From Vulcanisaeta sp. JCM 16159 (GTDB lineage Archaea; Thermoproteota; Thermoprotei; Thermoproteales; Thermocladiaceae): a stretch of 64,000 bases of DNA. The DNA lies in contig NZ_BBDN01000008.1 of the NCBI RefSeq assembly GCF_001316265.1, positions 62,001-126,000 on the forward strand. The letters are read 5' to 3'. This document shows positions 38,026 to 48,654 of this stretch, in pieces. A program made the translations under genes and the position numbers. The stretch's first letter is position 1; each line of letters begins with the position of its first letter. The notes below the pieces were generated by a model. The model had not been told where the DNA came from and did not search any database. It saw only the letters and a program-made list of their open reading frames with translations.

Positions 38026-39155
38026 ATGGATCATAAGAAATTGAAAAATTACATACTCATTCAGAACCTCGCTAATGGACTTGCATCCCCCTTCATGAGT
38101 TTCCTAGCCACCGTAATAGGCGTGCCCAACGTTGGTATCAGTATTGTTTCATCAGCATCATCGTTCTTCAGTGGCGTAGTCCAATTGCCATTGAGGAGGG
38201 TTAGGCAGGTTGAGCAGTTGCTGAAGTTTTCAACGCTGTTGCTTGCCGTTTTATGGTTCATAATGGCATTCATAGCCTATGGGAATCCCACAATGTACTT
38301 AATAACTTACGTCTGATAGCCGGTATTGGTGGTGCGAATTCGTTCGCGTGGGCATTAATAATGGAGAGACTGAGTAGAGGTAGTAGGGGTTGGGTATTGG
38401 CTAACTTTGCGTTTTATGGTTCCATAGGCAGTTTATTGGCTACATTAATTACGGGCGTCATAGTCGGTAGTAATTATGTGGTAATGCACTATGTATTCAT
38501 GACCACGGCATCGCTTATTTTCATCAACGCAATTAATGCGTGGAGCATTGAATCGGCAGATCCCAGCGATCAGGTAATTACCGAGCCGTTATCAATGCTT
38601 AGGAGTAATAGGAAATTAACAAGGTTCCTCCTCATCAATACTCTATTTGCCATTGTATGGAGCTTTGCATGGCCTCTCTTCCCATTAGCTCAGGTTTATC
38701 TGCTTAATATGAATGTTGAGCAGTTGGCTATTGTTAATGTGATTAGTGGTGTGTCAACCCTAGTCCTGCAGAGATTTGTGGGTAGGTGGTTTGATAGGAA
38801 TAGGAAGTTGGTAATGTTTCTGGGGAGGTTCTTGCTTGTGACGTTTCCATTATCGTATGCCTTAGCCAATAATGTTTATGTGATTTACCTAGCAAACACG
38901 GTGGCGGGATTCACAAACTCCGTCTCTAATGTTGCCTATATATCCTTCGTATATGATAATTCCGAAGATAGAAGAACGGCGGTTAGCCTGTACAACCTAT
39001 TCTATGGTGTTGGTACGTTAATTGGGTCATTAATAAGCGGTGCATTAGTGACCGTGGTTGCCAACTACGTGGGTTTAAAGGATAGCGTTAGGTACATGCT
39101 GCTTGGCGATGCCGCGGCTAGGGCTTTAACGGCTACGTTATACATGAGTGTTTAA
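38026..39155 (+). CDS. Major facilitator superfamily transporter, frameshifted
   Basis: Polytopic permease with about 11-12 helices. The N-terminal part is LKNYILIQNLANGLASPFMSFLATVIGVPNVGISIVSSASSFFSGVVQLPLR. A frame change at about 38310 joins NPTMYLITYV to LIAGIGGANSFAWALIMERLSRGSRGWVLANFAFYGSIGSLLATLI. FVGRWFDRNRKLVMFLGR resembles the RxxxDRxGRR loop between helices 8 and 9, and SLYNLFYGVGTLIGSLISGAL is typical of helix 11. About 377 residues. The substrate is unknown. Confidence 0.82.
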
Positions 39156-39201
39156 TGCGGTTCGGAAGTTTTTTTATTGAGGTTTTTACTTACGTAGTTG
39201 G

Positions 39202-39972
39202 ATGTTCACAGTATTTATAGTGGGTACTGCTGGATCAGGAAAAACAACGCTTGTTAATACATTTGCTGAGTGGCTTGAGAATAATCAGTATGATGTGGCC
39301 ATTGTTAATTTAGACCCGGCCGTGGAGTATGTCCCCTACATACCGGATATAGACATTAGGGACGTGGTTTCGGCCAGGGAGTTAATGAGGAAGTATAAGC
39401 TTGGCCCCAATGGGTCGATAATAGCCGCAATAGACATGCTGGCTGTTAGGGCTCAGGAGATTAAGAGCCAAATAATGGATATTGGCGCGAACTACGTCCT
39501 CATAGACACGCCGGGCCAGATGGAGCTATTCGCCTTTAGGAGTGTTGGCTCGGTATTAATCAATAGATTAAGCATGGATAGGTCAGCCGTAGTCTTCGTA
39601 ATAGATGCAACACAGGCGCAGACCCCTAGTGGTTATGTGTCATCAATGCTTCTGGCATTATCAACACAGTTTAGGTTTAACATGCCCCAGGTAAACGTAT
39701 TAAATAAGATTGACTTGCTCGATAGGTCTGTGGTTGATGAAATACTTGAGTGGGGTGAGGAGACTGACCTGCTCAGGGAGGCATTAATGTCCAGTCAGGC
39801 CAATAAGTTGGAGGCTGACTTGAGTGTTAGGTTGTCGGATATATTGACGGCTATTGGCACCATTCCTAAGCCAATACCAATAAGCGCAAAGACTGGTGAG
39901 GGTCTTGATGCCCTTTACAGAGTGTTGCATAATGTATACGTTGGCGGCAGCGATTATGATTACCTTGAGTAA
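39202..39972 (+). CDS. GPN-loop GTPase
   Basis: Archaeal homologue of Gpn1-Gpn3 GTPases, linked in eukaryotes to RNA polymerase assembly. Walker A is FIVGTAGSGKTTLVN, the family-defining insertion is LGPNGSIIAAIDML, G3 is IDTPGQMELFAF and the base-recognition loop is NVLNKIDLL. 256 residues, intact. TTTTTTTATTGAGG-like sequence lies upstream of ATG 39202. Its 3' end overlaps the convergent regulator gene by 13 nt. Confidence 0.93.
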   Translation: MFTVFIVGTAGSGKTTLVNTFAEWLENNQYDVAIVNLDPAVEYVPYIPDIDIRDVVSARELMRKYKLGPNGSIIAAIDMLAVRAQEIKSQIMDIGANYVLIDTPGQMELFAFRSVGSVLINRLSMDRSAVVFVIDATQAQTPSGYVSSMLLALSTQFRFNMPQVNVLNKIDLLDRSVVDEILEWGEETDLLREALMSSQANKLEADLSVRLSDILTAIGTIPKPIPISAKTGEGLDALYRVLHNVYVGGSDYDYLE

Positions 39973-40967
39973 ACCTCACCGGTGTTCCTAAGCATTATAT
40001 AACCGGGCCTAGGCCCGGCCCTGCTTATCCTGCGCATGAACTCCCTAACCGCCGGCTTATTGATACTCGCCTTAGAGACCACTATGTCGAATTCCTCGAG
40101 GGCTATGGGCTTAATAGCAAGCCCCATTGTAAGTGCCTGCCCGGCAATGGCTACGCCATAGTCGGCAAGTCCCCTGGCAACCTTCTCCGTAACCTCCACG
40201 TGCGTCTTAACAACATCATCGTAACCCCTCACAATCCTCCTCAACTCATCCACGCTATACCCAATATGCCTAGCTATTCCATTTAGTAGGAGTTCCGTTG
40301 CCAGTCTCGTGCCTGAACCTGGATTCCTATTAACCATCCTTAGCCCTAGTATGTCCGTTAAATCGCTAATGCTTAGGTACGGTCTATGCACAATGCCTAG
40401 TAATCTCATGTAGCCCCTTATTAAGACGGCATTATCCCAGGCACCCAATGAGTTCATGTAGGGTATGTTGTACTCACCGCTTGTTGGATCGATTAGGTGA
40501 ATACCGGCTATGTCGGCCAAGCCATTAATGACCATGTTTAACCCACCCATTGAGCCAACCCAATAGGCATCAATGCAGTAACCCTCATTCCTCATTTCAT
40601 TAATTATGTCCCTAACTATGCAATCATCGCTCCCGGCGTAGACTGTGTCGCACACGGTGCCGTCGGGGCTCCACACGTACCTACTCACTATTGACCTATA
40701 CGTACTCAGCAATTCCCTGCCTTCCGTAGTTAATGACATGCCTCCTTTATAGCCCCTCCTTGAATTAACGATCTTAATGTCCAACCCACTTTCCAACTTA
40801 TTAATCAATTCCCAAGCCCTTGAATATGGCAATCCAAGGTCCTTAACCACGGATAGTAAAGAACCCTTTCTCTCAAGGATCTCAAGAAGTCTCGCCGTTA
40901 GATCATCCATTAGTACCTTCCCATCTTGTTCAAGGATTATTTCGATTCTAAACCTTGGCTTGTTCAC
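39960..40967 (-). CDS. ModE-like transcriptional regulator with periplasmic-binding-protein-like ligand domain
   Basis: 335 residues in two parts. The N-terminal winged helix (VLMDDLTARLLEILERKGSLLSVVKDLGLPYSRAWELINKLESGLDIKIV, then RRGYKGGMSLTTEGRELLSTYRSIVSRY) is the ModE/LysR-type HTH. The C-terminal 220 residues look like a PBP-like ligand domain (YAGSDDCIVRDIINEMRN; MVINGLADIAGIHLIDPTSGEYN; LGLRMVNRNPGSGTRLATELLL; GLADYGVAIAGQAL). Such proteins in archaea are predicted to sense molybdate or tungstate and control cofactor genes. Fits with a molybdopterin oxidoreductase and MoaD-like proteins in this window. Ligand not proven. Confidence 0.82.
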   Translation of the reverse strand: MNKPRFRIEIILEQDGKVLMDDLTARLLEILERKGSLLSVVKDLGLPYSRAWELINKLESGLDIKIVNSRRGYKGGMSLTTEGRELLSTYRSIVSRYVWSPDGTVCDTVYAGSDDCIVRDIINEMRNEGYCIDAYWVGSMGGLNMVINGLADIAGIHLIDPTSGEYNIPYMNSLGAWDNAVLIRGYMRLLGIVHRPYLSISDLTDILGLRMVNRNPGSGTRLATELLLNGIARHIGYSVDELRRIVRGYDDVVKTHVEVTEKVARGLADYGVAIAGQALTMGLAIKPIALEEFDIVVSKASINKPAVREFMRRISRAGPRPGYIMLRNTGEVYSR

Positions 40968-41069
40968 TGTATAGTTAAGTTGCGATTTTCTTAATAAGTG
41001 TTTTACTCTTCATCAAATGTAGTAAAATGGTTTATTAATGAGTTAAGAAGAAAACATATTCCCTACACT

Positions 41070-41713
41070 ATGGTTATCAAAGCCGTAATTCTGGATCTCG
41101 ACATGACCTTGGTAAATACGTTACCTAAATTCCTAGGTATATTAAGGGAGTGCGCGGCGAGGTATGGCAAGAACGTGAGTGGCGATATTAATTACCTGCT
41201 CAATGTTTATTATAGAGATCCATCATTAAGTGAGATACTTGGTGATTTATCGAGGAATTTCTGGTTCTGGCATGAATGCTGGACATTGTACATAGAGAGG
41301 GGAGAATATGGTGAGGTGTTCCCAGGCGTTCTAGGTTCGCTGGAGACTCTGCGTAATATGAATAAGAGATTAATCATAGCCACCGGTAGGGAATTGGAGT
41401 GCCCGCGCATGATGCATGAGTTAAGGTATTACGGTTTCACGGAATTCATAGAGGGGTGCGTGTCACTGGGTGATTTAGGCCCCGGTCATGATAAGCTTGA
41501 CTTAGTTAAGAGGCGCTCGGTATCCTCAAATTGCCACCCGGCGATGCTGCCTATGTGACTGACCATCCAAGGGATATCCTGCTGGTTAATGGGCTAGGTA
41601 CAGTAAATATAGGAGTGTCCACATGGGCTAGGGATTTTCCGACAAAGTTCGTGATTAGAAGCGTGGCTGAGCTACCGGGTCTCATTGCTACGCTCGATGG
41701 AGTTTACGATTAA
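41070..41713 (+). CDS. HAD-superfamily hydrolase, frameshifted
   Basis: Phosphatase-like protein. Motif I is KAVILDLDMTLVNTLPKFLGIL with the nucleophile Asp. The cap insert is helical (YLLNVYYRDPSLSEILGDLSRNFWFWHECW). Motif II is in RLIIATGRELECP. The frame changes near 41515 (LDLVKR to ALGILKLPPGDAAYVTDHPRDILLVNGLG), restoring the motif IV acidic pair in TDHPRD. About 214 residues. I chose ATG 41070 (VIKAVILDLD); an upstream in-frame start at 40998 would add 24 residues with no counterpart in the fold. The 3' end overlaps the Ig-like gene by 26 nt. Substrate unknown. Confidence 0.82.
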
Positions 41714-43659
41714 TTATTATGCCCATTGATACTCCAAGGGCCATTGATATTAAGTAGGCAAGTAATGTGTACCAAGGTATCCCCAGAAGGCCTGGTATTA
41801 CCGTTACGTAATACGGACCGTAGATACTCTGCATGACGTAATTATTGCCAGGGTATTGTACAAACACTTCATAAAGGCCAGGTTTAGAGAATTGTATTGA
41901 ACTTTTCATATAGTATCCATTAATTGGCACTTCATAGGTATTTACAGTTTTGTTTCCACTTCTAATTACTATTGTTAAGTTTCCACCAACATAGTTAATT
42001 GGTATGTTCGTCGTGATATTTATACTAAATGTTTCATAGCCACCTGCTGCAATTAAGTTACTACTTCCATTAACGTAAAGAGTTAATGGTGCCTTCATCA
42101 CATTTAGTGCATAAGTTGCGCGGCATCCCTGGTAATTAATGTTTCCAGGCCAGGATACTGTTATTGAATAATTACCAGGTAGTTTCGGTATGAAGGTATA
42201 TGTACCAAATCCAGTTGCATTTATGTACATTGTTCCAATTATTGATGAGGTATTACTTATTACTAATACGTTTAATTGAGCGTTTATGATTACCGGCTTC
42301 ATTTGACTTAAAATGAATATTTCGTGCAATACCTCTGGTGTTCCGTTAATTATTATTGATAATGAACAGGGAGCTTTATTAACAATTATTGTTAGGTTTG
42401 TGGAGCTTGGTAGGTAATTGGGCGAGTTTATGTAGTAAATAGTTATTAAATATGTTCCTGCCTGCGGCGGAATCCAAGTCACCTGTGCCGTGCCGTTTAC
42501 TGGGGTATAACTACCTATTGTCCCCATGGTTGTTGTCCCATTGATTAGGTAACTTATGGTTAGTGTTCCACCTGAAATTGATGGTGATAACTTTACGTAA
42601 ATACTAACTGCACTACCGTATGTCACATTGGTACTATTCACATTGGCTATTATATACACGGTGCCTGGCTGCACAATGAAGGTATAATTAATGACGGCTC
42701 CTGAAAATACGTGGTGTTAGTAAACGCTACTGTTAATACATGGGAGCCAGGACTATAATTAGCTTGTAGTAAGTACTGCGCGATCCCATAGTTATTGGTC
42801 ATTAATGATGTTATGTAATTATTATCAACGTAGATACTTAATTTCTGGTTCTGCAGCCCCACGGGCGTTGTTGCATTTATTGTTATGGGCATGTAATTGC
42901 CATAATTAACAGTGCTCTGCATGACTAGATTTAGGTAAACTGGTGTTGATACTACCGTGAAAGTCTCTGTCTCTGTCTCGTTCCAGGTATAGCCTCCAGC
43001 ATCGGTATATGTGATTTTGAATGTTATTGTTGATGTACCCAGCGAGTACGGGCCTGGGGTTATGGTTATGCCTACGCTTGCTGAGGGCTTTACGGTAATT
43101 ACGCCATTACCAACTGCAGCGTTTATTCCGGTCACGGTTATTAATGCTGAGCTTATTGGTATGGGTGTGCTATTCATTATCTCAAACGTAACTACTTGAG
43201 CATGCCACTATAGAGTTTCGTTGTTGTTGTATTTATGATTATTCCAGGTACCACTGAGGACACCGTGAAGTAATATTTAATGGTATAACTTACCGTGGAT
43301 ATTATTAGATTTGCGTTATAGTTATTCTCGGGTAACGCCGGTACTGTTATATTAAATGAGTTATTCCCTGGCTGTAATTCCCATAGGCCCTGGATTGAGT
43401 AACTTCCAATGCTTAGGGTGTAGGATGCATTGATTGGTATTGATGATTCGTCATTTATGCTAATCACTAAGGTGCTATTTACATTAACGCCTGTGTATAC
43501 ATGAGTATAATTACCCACGGGCTCTGTGTAGGATCCATAGTACCAAGTGATTCCTGTCACAGTGAATGGGGTCTGCGGATCTACCCCAATCATCGTAAGT
43601 ATTGCATGTACTATTAATGCCGTTATCATCATATTCCTAGTACTCAATGAATTACCCAT
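41688..43659 (-). CDS. Secreted Ig-like beta-sandwich repeat protein with C-terminal membrane anchor, frameshifted
   Basis: About 655 residues. The N-terminal hydrophobic segment (MMITALIVHAILTMIGV) serves as signal; the C-terminal helix (GIPWYTLLAYLISMALGVSMGIII) followed by NRKLHRA anchors it. Between lie repeated beta-sandwich units with the Ig-like pattern: VTYGSAVSIYVKLSPSISGGTLTISYLING; YINATGFGTYTFIPKLPGNYSITVSWPGN; GKPGLYEVFVQYPGNN-like ends. Many N-x-S/T sequons suggest heavy glycosylation. Frame changes at about 43195 and 42705. It is probably a cell-surface structural or adhesion protein. No family assigned. Confidence 0.75.
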
Positions 43660-43758
43660 TTAAAAACACTGCCTGTTTTTAACGAAAAAGGTGCCAGAGT
43701 TGTGATTATGCGCGCCTGGGTTTTTAAGGGCGTTAATGTTGCCCGTTACTAATGAGGT

Positions 43759-45116
43759 ATGGGCGGTAGGTTTGCCGTGATAACATTTGGTTGTTGGCTG
43801 AATAAGGCGGATAGTGACATAGTGATTACTAGGCTTAGGTCATTGGCTGGGAGTACACGGAGGATGTGGGGTCTGCTGACGTAGTAATCGTGAATACATG
43901 CGCCGTTAGAGAAGAGGCCGAGAGGAATGAGCTTAAGCTTCTGAGGAAGTTGAGCAAGGAGTATCAGGATAAGAGGTTAATCGTTATTGGGTGCTTAACC
44001 AGGGTTAGACCAGCATCCATAAAGGACGCGGCTCCTAATGCCGTGCTTGTCACATCACATGGGGCTGAGCTTATAGATGAGGCTATGAATGGTAATGCGG
44101 ATATTTATATCTATGATGATAGACCGGCAAAGTACCTGCCCAATTACTACCCCGAGCTTCATGGGCATAGGTATGTAGTACCGATACAGGTTGGTTGCCT
44201 AGGTAATTGTAGTTTCTGCGTTACGAAGATTGGTAGGATGGGTTTTGGTAGGGTGAAGAGTTACGACATAGACGATATAATCAATGCCATTGCCAATGCC
44301 GTTAGTAAGGGCGCACGGGAGATTTACCTGACGGGGCAGGAGATTAGCGCTTATGGGCGTGACAGAGGTTATGACCTTGTGGACTTACTTGAGAATATTC
44401 TGAGAAAGGTTGGTGGTAGATTCATGATTAGGCTAGGGATGATGGAGCCCCTTGAGTTAAGCCGAATAATTGATAGGCTCCTTGATGTTGTGAAGTCCGA
44501 TTGGCGTGTTTATAGGTTCTTCCACGTCCCAGTGCAGAGTGGTAGTGATAGGGTACTAATGCTAATGAGGAGGAAGTACACAGTCGACCTATTTAGGGAC
44601 ATCATCATGAGGATTAGGAGGGTCTTTCCTGACGCGACCATTGCCACGGACATTATTGTGGGCTTCCCTGGGGAGACTGATGAGGACTTCTGGGCGAGTG
44701 TGAAGCTAATTGAGGAGTTGGGTATTGATAAGGTTAACCTGGCTAGGTATAGCCGTAGGCCATTTACCGAGGCTGCGTATATGGAGCAGGTGCCTGAGCA
44801 GGTTAAGAAGGAGAGGAGTAAAATCGCCACTGATGCGTTTAACAAGGTCGCCCTAGAGAGGAATAGGATGTTCATTGGCAGGGAGATGTGGGGTATCGTG
44901 AGTGAGGTCGACTTTAAGGGTGAGAATTACGTTGTTCGTTCATACAATTACAAACCGATTGCAGTGAGGAAGGCCGACATTGGCGCATTCGTGAGGGTGA
45001 GGGTCACGGACGCAACACCGCAGAGACTCTTTGGTCAATTACTTGAATCAGAGAGCCTAGGTGCCAGGTATAGGGTTGATTTCAGGATTACTGAGGGCCT
45101 TGATCTAATTTCCTAA
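43759..45116 (+). CDS. tRNA t6A methylthiotransferase, e-MtaB/CDKAL1 type, frameshifted
   Basis: Radical SAM enzyme converting t6A37 to ms2t6A. The UPF0004 domain cysteines are in FGCWLNKADSD, IVNTCAVREEAE and VIGCLTRVRP. The SAM cluster is QVGCLGNCSFCVTKIGRMGFGRVKS (CxxxCxxC). FFHVPVQSGSDRVLMLMRRKYT and DIIVGFPGETDEDF are family motifs, and a C-terminal TRAM domain (GREMWGIVSEVDFKGENYVVRSYNYKPIAV) binds RNA. A frame change near 43848 joins the two N-terminal pieces. About 452 residues. ATG 43759 starts the N-terminal motif; a TTTTTAAGG about 34 nt upstream is slightly far. Sua5, needed for t6A, is also in the window. Confidence 0.92.
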
Positions 45117-45123
45117 GCTTAAT

Positions 45124-46283
45124 TTACTCAATCCTTAGTACCTCCATAGGTCTGATCTTCGTTATTGATACTAACGACGGTATTGATGCAATTACCGATG
45201 TGGCTATGGCTATTATTAGTGAGTATATGTATAGCGTTGGTAGTAATATCACGGGTATTATTATTGGCAGGTTCAGCCTAATCATTATGTACCTGGCCAG
45301 GTAGGCACCTGCTATGCCGAGTACTATGCCTATTACCGAGCCTATTATGCTCATTATGAGTATTTCAAGGAGGAATATTAGTATTACCTGGTTATTAGAT
45401 GCGCCTAACGCCTTTAGAATTCCAATCTCCCTAGTCCTCTCCCTAACATTCATGATGGCGGTATTCGCGACACTAAGCCCAGTGACTATTAGGCTTAGCG
45501 CTATTATTATCACGAAGAATAGGTTGACCATGGACAACGCATTAGAGATTGAACCAAGGACAGACTTCTGTTCATAAACATCTGCATTAGGGAAGTACTC
45601 ACTCAATGCCGTAGCCAATTGATTAAGGTATTCCGGATTCTCCTGCGACAACTTTATGAATATTGCATTAACAAAGCACTCATCATCTAGGTCATTTTGT
45701 AACGTGCCTATTGGCGTCACAATCATGTTCAGCTGAAAACCAAGGAAACCACCAAGTATGCTACTGAATGTTCCAGTGACCTTGAGGGTATTATTTCAGA
45801 GCCTCCTTGAATACCCGTTAGTACCTGGACATAGATCGTATCGCCAATACTTATGTTATCCTTTTGGGCCAGGGTATCTTGTATTATTGCCTCGCCATCG
45901 CCCATGGGTAATGAACCACTATCCATATGTACCTCGAAGTATGAGAAGTACTGGCTGGGTATCCCAATTAAGGTGACGGACTGATCATTAACCTGTGCCG
46001 TACTTATTATAATCGCGGGGACTACGTAAGACACGTGAGGAAGCTTTGCAATGACCTGAGCCACGGCCTCGGGTATTGAAACACTTTGTGAATAAACCAT
46101 TAGGTCCGTGGGTAGTATGTTCTCAACCTCACTGGTTATTGCAACCTTGAAGCCGTAGGTCATGGTCTCAAGCGTTATCATCAACGCCACACTATAAATT
46201 ATCGCGAGCATTGTTAGTACAGCCCTCGTCTTTCTACCACCAAGGTTCCTAATCGACATTGTGAATAAGGTCCTTAAGCTCAT
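45124..46283 (-). CDS. ABC transporter permease, MacB/FtsX family, frameshifted
   Basis: Membrane component of a MacB-type exporter or lipoprotein-release-like system. The N-terminus is RTLFTMSIRNLGGRKTRAVLTMLAIIYSVALMITL with the first helix; an extracellular MacB periplasmic-core-like domain follows (VPAIIISTAQVNDQSVTLIGIPSQYFSYFEV; DSGSLPMGDGEAIIQDTLAQ). After a frame change at about 45790 the protein continues to three C-terminal helices with the coupling motif RERTREIGILKALGASNNQVILIFL. About 385 residues. The ATPase subunit is not adjacent in the window. Substrate unknown. Confidence 0.87.
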
Positions 46284-46584
46284 GAGCCGGTTTAATACAA
46301 TTACATGGCCCTTAAAAACGCTTCTAACAAGGATAATCAGCCTTCACCTCCCTCCTCATTTTAAGTATCAGATTGTTGATCCATCATCACATAACTAATT
46401 ATTAGTATGATGTTGATTATTAATAATCTTTATTATTCCGTTACTACGTATCGTGGTACTAAATATTAATTTATTTAAATATATTAGTTTATAAAAGTTT
46501 ATAAATTAATTACTTTTTATTCTTTCGCATGCATATAGCGTAATTAATAATAATGCTTAAATAGTGGCATTCATGTAGGGCCAC
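46284..46584. other. A/T-rich intergenic region between divergent genes
   Basis: 301 nt without a coding candidate. It holds the ABC-permease promoter (TTTTTAAGG at about 46312, minus), a long A/T-rich stretch, and the SQR promoter GCTTAAATAG at 46555-46564, centred 26 nt before GTG 46585. I see no RNA gene or repeat in it. Confidence 0.6.
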
Positions 46585-47757
46585 GTGCCTAAAAAGATAC
46601 TTATCCTAGGTGGCGGTGTTGGTGGTGTCGTTGTTGCTAAGAGATTAGCAGAGAGGTTGAGGGGTAGGGTTGATGTAGAGATAATGTTAATAGATGATAA
46701 GGATTATTATCTATTGCCACCGTTACTCGTTAATATAGCGCTAGGCGATATAGAGCCTAAGCAAGCACAATTACCGTTCTCATTGCTTGAAAAGAGGGGT
46801 GTTAAGTTCGTTAAGGCTAAGGTGACTAAGATAGACCCTGATAATAGAGTCGTAGAGACTGACCAGGGGAAGTTCAATTACGATTACCTACTGGCAAGCC
46901 TAGGGGTTGAGAATGACTTCGTTTCATACAATTTAGGCGTTGGTTACCATAACTATACACTTGATGGTGCATTAAAACTTAAGGAGGCACTAAGATCCTT
47001 CACTGGTGGCAGGGTTGTCCTAGTGGCGCCTGAGCCAATATATAGGTGCGGTGTTTATCCCTTTGAATTTGCCTGTCAATTAGATACGTTGTTTAGGAAG
47101 AGGGGTATTAGAGATAGAACAAGTATAACACTACTCTATCCATTCAATAAGCCTCTAGAGCCTTTAGGCCCTGAAGCCGTTAAAATATCCGAAGAGATCG
47201 CTGCTAAGAAGGGTGTGGAATGCGTAGGTGGTGTTAAACCGCCAATCACCATTGATGATAAGGAGAAGGTCGTTGTATTGTCTAACGGTGAGAAGTATAA
47301 ATATGACCTACTGATTGTGACACCACCAGCAAGGTTACCAAAGCCTTTCGAGGGCACTCCATTGGTTGCTGAGACTCCAACTGGAAAATGGACGGCAATA
47401 AATGTCTATACAGGTAGGAGCCTAAAGTATGATGATGTGTATTTACCCGGTGAACACTCAATGCCGTACGTAGGACTTCCAACGGCAGGCGTTCCCGTAC
47501 ACTTCACGGCATTAGCCAGCGCTAGCGCTATTGCAGGTGAGTTGCTTGGTCAACCCGTTGACCCGGCTCAAATAAACGCTATGACATGCGCCTTGGATTA
47601 TGGTGATGTTGGTATGATGTTTAACTGCGATATAAAATTGGATTTAAGTAGCAATAAGGCTGCATGGACAGGTAGTTGTTACAGTATATTAACGTCACCA
47701 TTGGGTAGATTGATTAAGGATCTATTTTATAAAACCTGGTTAGCAACAACCATGTGA
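46585..47757 (+). CDS. Sulfide:quinone oxidoreductase-like FAD/NAD(P) disulfide reductase
   Basis: 390 residues, intact. The FAD site is KILILGGGVGGVVVAKRLAE; NYDYLLASLGVEND and YDLLIVTPPARLPKPF are typical SQR segments; the C-terminal part carries FTALASASAIAGELLG. Cysteines that could form the redox-active pair are in YRCGVYPFEFAC and in MTCALDYGDVGMMFNC. It oxidises sulfide and reduces quinone in well-studied members; type III-like archaeal SQRs share this pattern. The next gene encodes DUF1641, a usual partner. GTG start at 46585 follows TATA GCTTAAATAG by about 26 nt, so it is leaderless. Confidence 0.85.
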   Translation: MPKKILILGGGVGGVVVAKRLAERLRGRVDVEIMLIDDKDYYLLPPLLVNIALGDIEPKQAQLPFSLLEKRGVKFVKAKVTKIDPDNRVVETDQGKFNYDYLLASLGVENDFVSYNLGVGYHNYTLDGALKLKEALRSFTGGRVVLVAPEPIYRCGVYPFEFACQLDTLFRKRGIRDRTSITLLYPFNKPLEPLGPEAVKISEEIAAKKGVECVGGVKPPITIDDKEKVVVLSNGEKYKYDLLIVTPPARLPKPFEGTPLVAETPTGKWTAINVYTGRSLKYDDVYLPGEHSMPYVGLPTAGVPVHFTALASASAIAGELLGQPVDPAQINAMTCALDYGDVGMMFNCDIKLDLSSNKAAWTGSCYSILTSPLGRLIKDLFYKTWLATTM

Positions 47758-47767
47758 GGTGGTGACC

Positions 47768-48241
47768 ATGGCGCAGGCACAACAAACACAGGTTGAGAAG
47801 AGCCCGGACGAGCAGATCGCAGAGGCTCTCAATGTGCTTGTCCAGAATATTGATGAGATTAGAGGTTTACTTGATCAATTGATCGAACTTAAGCGTAGTG
47901 GTGTAATTGATGCATTAATGATAATTGTCAATAGGTTTGAGGAGGTTATACAGTACCTTTTCCAGGACCCGGCAATATTTAGGTTACTATCTATCCTAGT
48001 TGATGGTAGTTTACAGGCAATGAATAGATTAGATACCCAGGACGTACTTAGGTTGAAGGGCTTGATTCAAGATATGGGTGGGTGTCTAGGAAAGAATGTG
48101 GATCTAGCAAATGCTAAACCCGTAGGTGGCTTAATGGGGCTTTGGAGGGCGTTAGGAGATAAGGACGTGCAGAGGGGTCTTGGTGTTGCAATGGCGCTCT
48201 TGAAGGCGTTGGGTAAGTGCTCGGCTCAGCAACAGGGATAA
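47768..48241 (+). CDS. DUF1641 family protein, SQR partner
   Basis: About 157 residues, all helical: DEQIAEALNVLVQNIDEIRGLLDQLIELKRSGVIDALMIIVNRFEEVIQYLFQDPAIFRLLSILVDGSLQAMNRLDTQDVLRLKGLIQDMGG. DUF1641 proteins are frequently encoded beside SQR-like flavoproteins, but their role is unknown. ATG 47768 has GAGGTGGTGACC just upstream; the GGTG is a Shine-Dalgarno match to the archaeal 16S 3' end, as expected for an internal operon gene. Intact. Confidence 0.85.
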   Translation: MAQAQQTQVEKSPDEQIAEALNVLVQNIDEIRGLLDQLIELKRSGVIDALMIIVNRFEEVIQYLFQDPAIFRLLSILVDGSLQAMNRLDTQDVLRLKGLIQDMGGCLGKNVDLANAKPVGGLMGLWRALGDKDVQRGLGVAMALLKALGKCSAQQQG

Positions 48242-48316
48242 TAATCACCTAGGGCTGAGTTATTAAATTAAGATTTAATAATAAGATTTTTATATATTGA
48301 CATTAATAGCAAAATG

Positions 48317-48601
48317 ATGAAGGTAAAAGTCAAATTTTTGACTTTACTATATGAAATGACTAAGACGTTAAGGGCTGAAATTGAATTGTCTGATGGAGCA
48401 ACATTACTTGACTTGATAAGGAGGATTGATGACGTTATATACCCAGGCTTTTCTAAGGTGGTCCTTGACTGTAATAATAGGATTAAGGATAAATTTCTGG
48501 TTTTGATTAATGGCAGGTCTCTGGAGTTTCTTAATGGTATTAATACGAGGTTATCAGATGGTGATGAGGTCACGTTTTTACCACATTGCGGTGTTGCATA
48601 A
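48317..48601 (+). CDS. MoaD-like protein 1, without C-terminal GG
   Basis: Beta-grasp protein of about 95 residues: KVKVKFLTLLYEMTKTLRAEIELSDGATLLDLIRRIDDVIYPGFSKVVLD, then KFLVLINGRSLEFLNGINTRLSDGDEVTFLP. It ends HCGVA rather than the GG needed for adenylation by MoeB/E1-like enzymes, but has a Cys four residues from the end. ATG 48314 or 48317 lies about 24-27 nt after TTTTTATATATTG, so it has its own leaderless promoter. Paralogue of the next gene. Indel damage to the last codons cannot be excluded. Confidence 0.82.
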   Translation: MKVKVKFLTLLYEMTKTLRAEIELSDGATLLDLIRRIDDVIYPGFSKVVLDCNNRIKDKFLVLINGRSLEFLNGINTRLSDGDEVTFLPHCGVA

Positions 48602-48654
48602 TCAATGCTTTTCCATATTAAGCTTTTTAAACTAATTCCTGTTGCCAAGATTTG

